NCBI GenBank assembly: GCA_036376595.1
Contig: DASVAA010000002.1
Span: 1-63,692 of the forward strand
Direction of reading: 5' to 3'
DNA length: 63,692 bases
Source: SMAG-U1939 sp036376595
GTDB lineage: Bacteria > Chloroflexota > Ktedonobacteria > Ktedonobacterales > JADMIN01
The position numbers and the translations under genes were made by a program. Below, in pieces: positions 34,380 to 42,682 of the stretch. Position 1 is the stretch's first letter. Each line of letters begins with the position of its first letter. The notes below the pieces were generated by a model. It saw only the letters and a list, made by a program, of their open reading frames with translations. It was not told where the DNA came from and did no database searches.

Positions 34380-34988
34380 ATGCCCACCGCGACCCGTACG
34401 CATCATGACGAGCCACATGCCCTGTTCTTCCGACGTGGAGCAAGCGCACCAGAGCAGCCGCCGAACGTCGTCGTCCCATCGCGGCTGGGGTCGCGGCGGG
34501 CACGCTTCTGCCTCATTTCGGCGCTGATCATTGTCCCGCTCTATCTGGCGGGCGTGTATGGGCTGGTCGGCGCCACACACCTGCGCTATCTGCTCTACCC
34601 GTCGCTGGCATCCATCGGCTACGACCTCTTCATCCGCGATCCTCAGAGCTGGACCACGACCTTCCGTAACGCCGTGTTTGGTCCGGTGCTGGGTGCCTCG
34701 ATCGGCGTGCTGGCGGTGCTGTTCCTGCCGGCGGGGCCGGTGCAGGTGCTGGCGGTGACACTGGTGGCGATGGTGACGCTGCGGCTGGCGAAGGTGGTGC
34801 TCGCGCCCGCGCTGGCGGTCTCGCTGCTGACGCTGCTGGCCGGCGGCGAGAGCCTGGCGTATCTGCTCTCGGTCGCCGCGTCGTCGGCAGCGCTCGCCAT
34901 CATCTTCCGCCTCTGGCGCGACCTGCTCTACGAGCCGCGCTTCGGTCCCGCCGCGCCGGGAGCACCGGATTTGCCGCCACAGGGCTAA
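34380..34988 (+). CDS. HPP-family-like membrane protein
   Basis: A 202-residue protein with a polar N-terminus and about five membrane helices. LRYLLYPSLASIGYDLFIRD and the FGPVLGASIGVLAVL helix resemble HPP proteins (named for a His-Pro-Pro motif, not seen in exactly this form here). HPP members are linked to nitrite and other small-ion transport in plastids. GAGAGGGAGC precedes the ATG. Single gene, no operon partner. Confidence 0.6.
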   Translation: MPTATRTHHDEPHALFFRRGASAPEQPPNVVVPSRLGSRRARFCLISALIIVPLYLAGVYGLVGATHLRYLLYPSLASIGYDLFIRDPQSWTTTFRNAVFGPVLGASIGVLAVLFLPAGPVQVLAVTLVAMVTLRLAKVVLAPALAVSLLTLLAGGESLAYLLSVAASSAALAIIFRLWRDLLYEPRFGPAAPGAPDLPPQG

Positions 34989-35072
34989 TCGGCAGCTTGC
35001 GGCAGGGTGCTACGCTGGATGCACGCGGGCGGAGCACGCGACGCAGCAGAAACGGGAGAGGAAGAAGCGATT

Positions 35073-36344
35073 ATGGGCAGCGTCTCGTACTGGCAGGCAG
35101 AAGCAGCGGGCGGCGATGCGGGTGACGTTCCCACGCGGCACCATACCGCACTCGAAGGCGACGCACGAGCCGAGGTCGCCATCGTCGGCGGCGGCATCAC
35201 CGGGACCAGCACGGCACTGTGGCTTGCGCAAGCCGGGGTGCCTGTCGCCGTGCTGGAGGGCCGCACAATCGCCGCGGGAGCCAGCGGGCGCAACGGCGGC
35301 TTTCTGCTGGCCGGCACAGCGGAGTCGTACGCGACGGCTATCGCGCGCTACGGACGCGAACGCGCGCGCCGCATCTGGGACTTCAGCACGCGCAACCAGC
35401 GGCTCGCCGCATCGCTGGCCGAGGAGCTAGCGGCGCTCGGCTGGGCGACCGGCTTCCGCCGCACCGGCAGCCTGCGCATCGCCGCCACCGACGCCGAGTA
35501 CGCGGACCTGATGGCGAGCGACACGTTGCAGCGCGGGGACGGCTGGGACGCTGAGCTGCTGCCGCGCGACCGGCTCCCCGCGCGCATCCAGGCGCACTAT
35601 AGCGGCGCCGCGTACTACCCCGGCGACGGCGAGATCCAGCCGGCGCGCTTCGTCACCGGATTGGCACGGCTCTCCGAGGGGGCAGGCGCGGCGATCTATG
35701 AGGCCAGCCCCGTGACGGCCATCGAGCCGGATGGTGAGGGGGTGCGTATCACCACGGCTGGCGGGGGGACGTTGCGTGCCGGCGCCGCGCTGCTCGCCAC
35801 CAACGCCTGGCTGCCGGAGCTGCTGGCGCCGCTCGGAGCCGGTGCCGTCGCGCTAGCGGACGCAATCGCGCCGACGCGCGGACAGATGCTCGTCACGGCG
35901 CCGGTGGCCGACCGGCTGTTCGACTGCCCCTGCTACGCCGACGAGGGTTACCAGTACTGGCGGCAGCTCGACGATGGACGGCTGGCCGTCGGCGGCTGGC
36001 GCAACACCTCGTTCGCGACCGAGAATACCAGCGACGAGACGCCTGGCGGCGCGGTGCAGTCCAGCCTGGACGCCTTTGTCCACGAGATGCTGGGGCTTGC
36101 GGGGCTGCCCATCGAGCGGCGCTGGGCGGGGATCATGGCCTTCTCGCGCGACGGCCTGCCCTACGTCGGGCGGCTGCCCGGCCAGCTCAACGTGTACGTC
36201 GCGGGCGGCTATACGGGGCACGGCAACGCCTCCGCGATCCTCGCCGCGCGCACAATCGCCGACCTGATCCTCGGCCAACCCACGCCGGATGCCGATCTCT
36301 TCGCGCCCGCGCGCATCTTCGCCGGGAAGCAGGCCGCCCAATGA
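35073..36344 (+). CDS. FAD-dependent oxidoreductase, DAO/glycine oxidase family
   Basis: A 423-residue protein with the nucleotide motif VAIVGGGITGTSTALWLAQA (G-x-G-x-x-G) and the FAD-contact GASGRNGGFLLAG near the N-terminus, and GGYTGHGNASAILAARTIA at the end, as in the DAO family (glycine oxidase, sarcosine oxidase, gamma-glutamylputrescine oxidase). It oxidises an amine or amino acid and makes H2O2; substrate unknown. The start at 35073 follows GAGAGGAAGAAG. It overlaps the next gene by ATGA. Confidence 0.88.
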   Translation: MGSVSYWQAEAAGGDAGDVPTRHHTALEGDARAEVAIVGGGITGTSTALWLAQAGVPVAVLEGRTIAAGASGRNGGFLLAGTAESYATAIARYGRERARRIWDFSTRNQRLAASLAEELAALGWATGFRRTGSLRIAATDAEYADLMASDTLQRGDGWDAELLPRDRLPARIQAHYSGAAYYPGDGEIQPARFVTGLARLSEGAGAAIYEASPVTAIEPDGEGVRITTAGGGTLRAGAALLATNAWLPELLAPLGAGAVALADAIAPTRGQMLVTAPVADRLFDCPCYADEGYQYWRQLDDGRLAVGGWRNTSFATENTSDETPGGAVQSSLDAFVHEMLGLAGLPIERRWAGIMAFSRDGLPYVGRLPGQLNVYVAGGYTGHGNASAILAARTIADLILGQPTPDADLFAPARIFAGKQAAQ

Positions 36345-36811
36345 CCCGCATGCGCGTCCAGAAACTCGATACCCAGGGCCGCGTCGCCGTTACCTATGAG
36401 GCCAAGCTGGCCGAGCGCCTGCCCGACGGCGTGCGGCTGGAGGCACGCTGGGAACGCCCGGCGCTGCCGCTGGGCTATACGACCTTCGAGACCGGCGACC
36501 GCTTCGTGGAGTGGTTCTTCACCGACCGCTGGTACAACATCTTCGAGATCCATACGCCGGACGATACGCTCAAAGGCTGGTACTGCAACGTGGCCGAGCC
36601 AGCGACGATCACCGCCGACACCATCGCCTGCCGCGATCTGCTGCTCGACCTGTGGGTAACTCCGGACGGCGCGACGCGTATGCTCGACGAAGACGAGTTC
36701 GCCGCCGACACCACCCTCGACGAGCAGACGCGCCACCGGGCACGCGCCGCGCTGGACGCGCTGCAGCGGCTGGTGCGCGAGCGCGCCGGCCCCTTCGCCC
36801 GCCTCCGCTGA
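36341..36811 (+). CDS. DUF402 (nucleoside-phosphatase-like) protein
   Basis: A 156-residue beta-barrel protein with FVEWFFTDRWYNIFEIH, LKGWYCNVAEPATI and LLLDLWVTPDGATRMLDEDE, the DUF402 core (Ntdp-like, with Y-N-I and D-D-x-x-L-D-L motifs). Relatives hydrolyse nucleoside di- or triphosphates with divalent metal. The ATGA overlap shows coupling to the oxidoreductase, which suggests a shared role, but I cannot say what. Confidence 0.78.
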   Translation: MTRMRVQKLDTQGRVAVTYEAKLAERLPDGVRLEARWERPALPLGYTTFETGDRFVEWFFTDRWYNIFEIHTPDDTLKGWYCNVAEPATITADTIACRDLLLDLWVTPDGATRMLDEDEFAADTTLDEQTRHRARAALDALQRLVRERAGPFARLR

Positions 36812-36815
36812 GGTC

Positions 36816-36824
36816 CGTGCTATA
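36816..36824 (+). promoter_or_regulatory. Extended -10 promoter element
   Basis: TGC-TATACT, followed by a run of T, upstream of the gene at 36936. No -35 match at normal spacing. Confidence 0.45.
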
Positions 36825-36935
36825 CTTTTTTGCGAGCGGCCGCACGCCGGGCGGCCACCGCACGTCCCCCTCCAGCGGCGTGCTCCGCTCCGGCCATTGC
36901 GCCACTCATTCACACCCGAAAGAGAGAAACCGCTC

Positions 36936-37298
36936 GTGGATCGCGAAGAAGCCATCCGCCGGCTGCGCTCATGGGCCGCGCACGCCAATCACGAGGCCGA
37001 GATGGCCCTCACGCAAGAGAATATCCTCAACTGGCAGGGACAGGCACAGGTGCTCAACGGCGTCGCCACCTACCTCACCGGCCAGGGAGCCAGCGCCGAC
37101 GACGACACCGTCTGGCGTCAGATCGTCGCCGACCGTACCGGCGTGCTGGCCGCCTGGGATACTGCTCGTGAGGGGCCTGAGGCGATGCTCTACGCCGGGA
37201 TGGTGGCCGGCTTCGACGTGGCCCTGACCACGCTCACCGACATCGCCGGCCGCGATTGGGCACTCCCCGCACGCGCCAAGCGCTGGGTGAATCGCTGA
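36936..37298 (+). CDS. Helical protein of unknown function
   Basis: A 120-residue protein starting with GTG (VDREEAIRRLRSWAAHANHE). Mostly helical and alanine-rich. AAGAGAG lies 9 nt upstream. It ends 1 bp before the glycerate kinase start, so they are in one operon. No family recognised. Confidence 0.6.
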   Translation: MDREEAIRRLRSWAAHANHEAEMALTQENILNWQGQAQVLNGVATYLTGQGASADDDTVWRQIVADRTGVLAAWDTAREGPEAMLYAGMVAGFDVALTTLTDIAGRDWALPARAKRWVNR

Positions 37299-37299
37299 G

Positions 37300-38760
37300 A
37301 TGTCCGCGTCTGAGCCGCCTGACGACCTCACCGCTCGTCCCGCTCTCCCGCGAGGCGAAGAGGCGGCGCACAGCGCCGAGGGAGGTGTCCGCGCACACCA
37401 CGCGCCCTTGCGCATCGTCATCGCTCCGCAGGCGCTCAAGGGCAGCCTCGACGCACCTGAGGTTGGCGCGGCGATCGCCGCGGGCGTGCGCGCCGTGCTG
37501 CCTGACGCGCGCATCGAGATCGTGCCGGTCGCGGACGGCGGCGAGGGGACGGTGCGGGCGCTGGTGGCGGCGACCGGCGGCGAGCTGCGCCGCATCACTG
37601 TGACGGGTCCGCTGGGCGAGCCGGTGGAGGCCGAGTGGGGGCTGCTGGGTGGAGGAGGGGATTACGGGGAACGCAGAGGACGCGGAGGAGACGCGGAGGA
37701 CTCGGAGAGGAAGAAAGACGGAGAACGCGAAGCACGCGAAGCGAGCACGAAGCACGCGAAGGAAGCAGAGAGAGCAACCGCAGAGAACGCAGAGAACGCA
37801 GAGGTTGCGGGTATAGGGGCAGGGGCGTATAGCATCCGTCCAACGGGTAGTGGGGCGAACCGAGTCGAACTCACGGCGGTGATCGAGATGGCGGCGGCGT
37901 CGGGGCTGCCGCTGGTGCCGCCGGAGCGGCGCAATCCACTGCTCGCGACAACGCGCGGCACCGGCGAGCTGATGCGCGCGGCGCTGGATGCCGGCGCGCG
38001 GCGGCTGCTGATCGGCATCGGCGGCAGCGCCACCAACGACGGCGGCGCGGGGATGGCCCAGGCGCTCGGCGCGCGCCTGCTGGATGCGGCGGGGAATGAG
38101 CTGCCGCCGGGCGGTGCGGCGCTGGCTGATCTGGCACGGATCGATCTCTCCGGCCTGGACGCGCGGCTGGCCCAGACGCAGGTGCGCGTGGCCTGCGACG
38201 TCTCGAATCTCCTCACCGGCCCGACCGGCGCTTCGGCGGTCTACGGACCCCAGAAGGGCGCGACACCCACGATGGTCGCCCAGCTTGACGCGGCGCTCGC
38301 GCACTATGCCGAGGTCCTGCGGCGCGACCTTGGGGCCGATGTGGCCGAGATACCAGGCTCGGGGGCGGCAGGGGGACTCGGCGCGGGGCTGCTGGCCTTC
38401 GCGCATGCCGAGCTGGTGCCGGGCGCGGCGCTGGTGCTGGACGCGCTGCATTTTGGCGAGCGGGTGGCGGGCGCCGACCTGGTGATTACCGCCGAGGGGC
38501 GGCTGGACGAGCAGACGGCGTATGGCAAGGCGCCGGCGGCGGTGGCGCGCGCGGCGAAGGTTGCCGGCGCGGCAGTGATCGTGCTCGCCGGCTCGGTCGC
38601 CATGCCCGACGAGGCGTTGGCGGCGCTGGGCTTCGATGCCGCGGTGCCGCTGCCCAACGGCCCGATGACGCTGGAAGAGAGCATGGTGCGCGCGCCGGAG
38701 CTGGTGCGCGCGGCGGCGGCACGAGCGCTGCGGCTGGTCGTCATCGGGCGCAGGCTTTAA
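37300..38760 (+). CDS. glxK: Glycerate kinase (GK type I), with large family B insertion
   Basis: A 486-residue protein; the family is usually about 380. The core is LRIVIAPQALKGSLDAPEVG, VPVADGGEGTVRALV, GIGGSATNDGGAGMAQALG, PGSGAAGGLGAGLLAF and GADLVITAEGRLDEQTAYGK, all diagnostic. It phosphorylates D-glycerate to 2-phosphoglycerate. Residues about 118-190, between EAEWGLLG and TAVIEMAAA, are a Glu/Arg/Lys/Ala-rich insert (ERKKDGEREAREASTKHAK and more) translated from family B DNA. The N-terminal 35 residues also come from repeat-like DNA (family C). Activity may survive if the insert is a surface loop. Confidence 0.9.
   Translation: MSASEPPDDLTARPALPRGEEAAHSAEGGVRAHHAPLRIVIAPQALKGSLDAPEVGAAIAAGVRAVLPDARIEIVPVADGGEGTVRALVAATGGELRRITVTGPLGEPVEAEWGLLGGGGDYGERRGRGGDAEDSERKKDGEREAREASTKHAKEAERATAENAENAEVAGIGAGAYSIRPTGSGANRVELTAVIEMAAASGLPLVPPERRNPLLATTRGTGELMRAALDAGARRLLIGIGGSATNDGGAGMAQALGARLLDAAGNELPPGGAALADLARIDLSGLDARLAQTQVRVACDVSNLLTGPTGASAVYGPQKGATPTMVAQLDAALAHYAEVLRRDLGADVAEIPGSGAAGGLGAGLLAFAHAELVPGAALVLDALHFGERVAGADLVITAEGRLDEQTAYGKAPAAVARAAKVAGAAVIVLAGSVAMPDEALAALGFDAAVPLPNGPMTLEESMVRAPELVRAAAARALRLVVIGRRL
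37330..37395 (+). repeat. Family C repeat, copy 3, in the glycerate kinase 5' end
   Basis: CGCTCTCCCGCGAGGC and CAGCGCCGAGGGAGG align with CCCTCTCCCGCGAGGA and CAGCGCCGGGGGTGAGG at 48794-48841. It is translated as the poorly conserved N-terminus. Confidence 0.5.
37650..37866 (+). repeat. Family B repeat array, copy 5, translated inside glycerate kinase
   Basis: About 217 bp of purine-rich units: AACGCAGAGGACGCGGAGG, ACGCGAAGCACGCGAAG, ACGCAGAGAACGCAGAGG. No stop in this frame. A degenerate family A-like unit (GGGGCGTATAGCATCCG) is at 37824-37840. The gene frame is open over the whole stretch. Confidence 0.8.
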
Positions 38761-38773
38761 TCAAGCCGGCAGC

Positions 38774-38797
38774 TGGCGTACACCGTACGCCCCTATG
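38774..38797 (+). repeat. Family A hairpin repeat, copy 4 (AC/GT variant)
   Basis: GGCGTAC, ACC, GTACGCC, then CCTATG. Both arms differ from the consensus by matching changes, so pairing is kept. It lies between convergent genes. Confidence 0.7.
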
Positions 38798-40459
38798 CTA
38801 TCCCTCCGCCGCCGCCTGGGCTTTAAGCTCGCGGCGCAGAATCTTGCCGGAGGGCGTCTTGGGGATGTTCTCGACGAAGACGAGCCGGCGGATGGCCTTG
38901 TACTTGGCGAGCTGGCCGTTGGCATAGGCCATCAACTCGTCGGCGGTTGGCGGGCGTCCACCGGACGCCCCTACATCCGGCTGCAAGGCCACGTAGGCGC
39001 GCGGGACCTCGCCGCTCTCAGTATCGGGTACGCCGATCACCGCCGCGTCGCGCACGGCAGGATGCTCCAGCAGCACCGCCTCTAACTCGGCTGGCGCGAC
39101 CGACCAGGCATTGGTCTTGATCATCTCCTTGGCGCGGTCCACGATGAAGACGTAGCCCTGCTCGTCCACGTAACCCACGTCGCCGGAGTGATACCAGCCG
39201 TTGCGGATCACGCGCGCCGTCTCGTCGGGGGCCTTCCAGTAGCCCTGCATGATCTGCGGCCCGCGGATGCAAATCTCGCCGATTTCGCCCGGCGCCAGCG
39301 TGCGCTCGCCGGTCTCGAGGTCCACCACCTTCTGCTCGGTGTCGCTCACCACCGTCCCGCCGGAGTCCAGCTTGATCAGCTCCGGCTCGATCGGGCTGTG
39401 ATGGGTCAGCGGCGAGGCTTCGGTCATGCCGTACGCCTGGAGCACTGGTATGCCGGTCTTCTCGGCCACTGCCCGGGCCGGCGCGACGGCCATCGGCGCC
39501 GCGGCGCAGAGGACGTGGCGCACATGGGGCAGCGTCTGCGGGCCAAGCGTCGGCATGTTCGCCAGCCCCAGCAGCACCGGAGGCGCGACCGGCAGGATGG
39601 TCACGCCGCGCGTCGCGATCAGGCGCAGCGCCTCGTCGGGCACGAAGCGCTCCATCAGCACCAGCGCCGAGCCGGAGAACGCCGCCTGACCCATTAGCGC
39701 CACGCCGTAGATGTGGTACAGCGGCAGGAAGACCAGGAACACGTCGTCCTCGGTGACGCGCGCCGAGGCGATGAACTGGTGAAAGTTGATCACCACGTTG
39801 CGGTGGGTGAGCATCACGCCCTTGGGCAGCCCGGTGGTGCCGCTGGAGTAGGGCAGCGCCAGCAGGTCGTCGCCACGCACCGGGACGACCGGCACACGCT
39901 CCGGCGTATGGTCGCGCATCAGCCGGCCAAACGGGATTGCGGTCGAATCGCCCTCTACCGGCTCCGTCCCCGTCACCAGCACGTGCGCCAGGTCGGGCGT
40001 CTGCGCGCGCACCGCCTGCACCAGCGGCAGCATTTCGCGCTGCACCAGGATCGCCTTGGCGTCGCTGTTTTGGAGTTGGTAGGTGATCTCGCGTTCGCGG
40101 TAGGCGGGATTCATCGGCGTGAGCACCAGGCCCAGCATGCTGCCGGCCATCCAGGCGATGGCGTACTCAGGCCGGTTGAGCATGAAGAGCGCCAGCCGGT
40201 CGCCTTTGCGCAGCCCCAGCGCGTGCAGCCCCGCGGCCGCCGAGCGCGCCAGCGCGTACAGCTCGCGGTAGGTCAGCGTGACGTCGCGCCAGAAGACCGC
40301 CGGGCGCTCGGGGAAGCGCATCGCCGTGCGCGCGAGCATCTCGTGGAAGGGCACGTCGGGGTAGATCAGCGGCGGCCGGTAAAACTCCGGGTGCGCGTAG
40401 GGCGTGCCATTGCCTGTGCCCGTGTGCGTCTGCGTCGCCGCTTGTGCCGAGTCCGACAT
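38798..40459 (-). CDS. AMP-forming acyl-CoA synthetase (4-coumarate/long-chain type), with family A insertion
   Basis: A 553-residue member of the ANL superfamily. Motifs: YSSGTTGLPKGVMLTH (P-loop), YGMTEASPL (A5), GEICIRGPQIMQGYWK, and the C-terminal hinge with KTPSGKILRREL (catalytic Lys). It activates a carboxylic acid to acyl-AMP and then acyl-CoA. Near residues 496-503 family A DNA, read in the reverse sense, adds GASGGRPP in a C-terminal loop. The start at 40459 follows GGGAGGCCCCCACC. An extended -10 at 40514 lies 55 bp before. Substrate unknown. Confidence 0.9.
   Translation of the reverse strand: MSDSAQAATQTHTGTGNGTPYAHPEFYRPPLIYPDVPFHEMLARTAMRFPERPAVFWRDVTLTYRELYALARSAAAGLHALGLRKGDRLALFMLNRPEYAIAWMAGSMLGLVLTPMNPAYREREITYQLQNSDAKAILVQREMLPLVQAVRAQTPDLAHVLVTGTEPVEGDSTAIPFGRLMRDHTPERVPVVPVRGDDLLALPYSSGTTGLPKGVMLTHRNVVINFHQFIASARVTEDDVFLVFLPLYHIYGVALMGQAAFSGSALVLMERFVPDEALRLIATRGVTILPVAPPVLLGLANMPTLGPQTLPHVRHVLCAAAPMAVAPARAVAEKTGIPVLQAYGMTEASPLTHHSPIEPELIKLDSGGTVVSDTEQKVVDLETGERTLAPGEIGEICIRGPQIMQGYWKAPDETARVIRNGWYHSGDVGYVDEQGYVFIVDRAKEMIKTNAWSVAPAELEAVLLEHPAVRDAAVIGVPDTESGEVPRAYVALQPDVGASGGRPPTADELMAYANGQLAKYKAIRRLVFVENIPKTPSGKILRRELKAQAAAEG
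38952..38974 (+). repeat. Family A hairpin repeat, copy 5, inside the acyl-CoA synthetase
   Basis: Perfect arms and spacer, CTAC tail. The gene, on the other strand, reads it as VGASGGRPP in frame. Confidence 0.9.
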
Positions 40460-40513
40460 GGTGGGGGCCTCCCGCGTGTGTGCCTGCGCCGCCAGCATTC
40501 GTCAGTGTTGCCA

Positions 40514-40522
40514 TTGTAGCAC
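40514..40522 (-). promoter_or_regulatory. Extended -10 promoter element for the acyl-CoA synthetase
   Basis: The complement reads TGC-TACAAT, 55 bp before the start codon. Confidence 0.5.
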
Positions 40523-40611
40523 GCCCCGGTGCGTGCGCTCGCGAACACCTCAGGATGATTGCGTATCGTCCGCCATAGTTCCGCAGAGGCCCGACTATGG
40601 CGGCAATCGGC

Positions 40612-40965
40612 TCACCGGCGATGCGGGCGTGACCGATTAACCCGACAGGCACCAGACGGTTGGGCGCCAATTCGGCGTACCTCAACGACCAGCCACACGA
40701 CCAGAGCCGCCAGAACAACGCCGAGGCCAAGCGCCATGCCAATAACCGGTGGGGACGAGTCTGGATGAAACTCCCCTCTTCGCTGTTCATCCACTCCCAG
40801 GAATATGGCAAGCACAACGAGGATGAAGGTCACGACCGGGACGAAATAGCGAATCCCGAAATCGTGTACCATCGGCGGCGCTCCACGGAGGTGCCGCAGC
40901 CACGCTATGGCACTGGTGACAAGACAACAGCTTACAAACTCGGCCAACCCGACGATTGCAGGCAT
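40612..40965 (-). CDS. Small membrane protein of unknown function
   Basis: A 117-residue protein with two to three helices (FVPVVTFILVVLAIFLG and VIGMALGLGVVLAALVVWL). AAAAGGTGGTGAC precedes the ATG. No known family; two helices with a charged loop. A modest prediction. Confidence 0.45.
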   Translation of the reverse strand: MPAIVGLAEFVSCCLVTSAIAWLRHLRGAPPMVHDFGIRYFVPVVTFILVVLAIFLGVDEQRRGEFHPDSSPPVIGMALGLGVVLAALVVWLVVEVRRIGAQPSGACRVNRSRPHRR

Positions 40966-41268
40966 GTCACCACCTTTTCCAAGACTTCGGGCGGAGCGCT
41001 CCAGAGTATAGCAGGCTTGGCCCGTGCGCTCAATTTGAAGCGAGTGGCATCACCTCGACAGCTCTTGTAGGGCGCAGTTAGCCCGGACTATTCATCCAGA
41101 CCAGGCTGCCGCAGCGTCAGTCGGCTTGATGGCAGGGGATTACCCGCGGTGCTTTAGACCGCCTGCCTGCCCTAGATGCTCGCTCGCCAGCCGGAACGGC
41201 TGCATGAATCATCAGGGTTAGAGGGAGCGTATAGCGGGCAGCGGCGCACGAGAGAAGGGTGAGGCACA
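40966..41268. other. Intergenic stretch, 303 bp
   Basis: No gene, repeat or clear hairpin. It is the 3' flank of the terpene synthase. Confidence 0.4.
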
Positions 41269-42438
41269 TCACGCTGCCTGACCGCCGCGGCGGTGGCGCG
41301 AACCGTCGCCGTAGACCGCTAGCGCGAACGCCACCGCGTGGCGCGTGCAGAGCGCCAGTGGGCCGTCCACCAGCCCCGCCTGCCCGACGCTAAAGGCGCT
41401 CACGGCGGTGGTAAGGTCCTGGCTGAGGAAGGTCTGCGCCACACGCACCTCGGGGCTGGTATCGGGGTCGTGGCCGGCGGGCGCGAAGCCCAGCGCAAGC
41501 AGCCGCAGCGTCACCGACGTGACCTTGCCCTCCGTCACGTCGGCGAAGTAGGTGTGCAGGTCGTTGGTCAGGCGCACCACCGCACCACCGGCCGCTATCG
41601 CCAGGTAGGCGCGCTTCCACGCTTCACGCGGGCGCAGCTCGAAGCTCGCGGCGGTGGCAGCCACGGCGGGCATGCCGATCGAGACCGTGCCGTTGCGCAG
41701 GTACGTGGCAAACGACGGCAGGTCGCGCCCCCGCCCGCTCGTATCGCGCGCGAAGGCGACGTTCCAGCCGACCTCGCGCAGCATCGCCGCCGCACAGAGC
41801 GCGAGCTGCCGCGCGACCAGCGCCCGCCGGAAGCCCCACACCCGCCGATCGGGCAGGCGCGACCACTCGGCGTCGAGGACTTCGAGCACGCCGCGCAGAG
41901 CACTTGCCACACGCAGCGCATCCGCCGGCGCCTCGCCCCTGACGGCGCCGGAGGGGGATGGCAGCGCGCGGCTCATGGTGCCCAGCGGCTCCAGCGCGGT
42001 ACGCAGGTCGCGCACGAGCACGGCAGGCACGGTCGATCCGCGGGCTGAGCGTGCCAGCTCAGCAGCGTCACGGCGATCCAGAAAGTCGTCGAGCAGATAG
42101 ATCCAGAAGACGACCAGCGCCAGGCCAAGCGCCTGCCCCGCGGGCGTGGCAGCGGTGGTGCAGACGGTGGCGTAGAAAGCGCTCTCCTCGATGTGCTCAC
42201 CTGAGACGCCATGCTCCTCGGCCCACTGCGCCAGCTCGGCGCGCACGCGCTGGAAGCGCATCGCCTGGCGCTGCTGGCTCTCGGACTTAGCGCCCGGCCG
42301 CTGCGCCTCGACGATCGCCAGCCAGTCGAAGACGGGCTTCTCGCCCGCCCCCGCGCTGGAGGGCGCATGCAAGCCGGAGGCCTGGTGGTGCGCCATCACG
42401 GAGAGGATGCTGGTCGCCCGTTCGGGTAGGGTTGGCAT
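41269..42438 (-). CDS. Class I terpene synthase
   Basis: A 389-residue alpha-helical protein. The aspartate-rich motif LLDDFLDRRD (DDxxD at residues 117-121) binds three Mg ions. The second motif NDLHTYFADVTEGKV (from residue 292) fits the NSE/DTE motif, but the last metal ligand, usually Glu, is Asp at 300. It ionises a prenyl or cyclised diphosphate. The class II cyclase ends 244 bp upstream on the same strand, so the likely substrate is a bicyclic diterpenyl diphosphate, though C15 use cannot be excluded. Start at 42438: AGGAGG lies 10 nt before the ATG; the longer frame to 42642 lacks an RBS. Confidence 0.85.
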   Translation of the reverse strand: MPTLPERATSILSVMAHHQASGLHAPSSAGAGEKPVFDWLAIVEAQRPGAKSESQQRQAMRFQRVRAELAQWAEEHGVSGEHIEESAFYATVCTTAATPAGQALGLALVVFWIYLLDDFLDRRDAAELARSARGSTVPAVLVRDLRTALEPLGTMSRALPSPSGAVRGEAPADALRVASALRGVLEVLDAEWSRLPDRRVWGFRRALVARQLALCAAAMLREVGWNVAFARDTSGRGRDLPSFATYLRNGTVSIGMPAVAATAASFELRPREAWKRAYLAIAAGGAVVRLTNDLHTYFADVTEGKVTSVTLRLLALGFAPAGHDPDTSPEVRVAQTFLSQDLTTAVSAFSVGQAGLVDGPLALCTRHAVAFALAVYGDGSRHRRGGQAA

Positions 42439-42682
42439 AGGGAGGTGCCTCCTGTCACCCTGATCTCGCGTATCGCTCCCGGTGCCGTCCGTGCTTGTGC
42501 AGCAGCCGCGGCCAGCACGCGCCCTGGACGGAACCGGTGGTGGCGGACGCAAGGAGATGCGAGGGGATGCATGATATGGAATGCATGCATGGGGCGGCAG
42601 CGCCCGTGGACGTGGGCGCGAGTGGATGGCCGCGACGCTCACATGCGGGCGTCTGCCATGCGGGCACCCGCGAATCGCGCCT

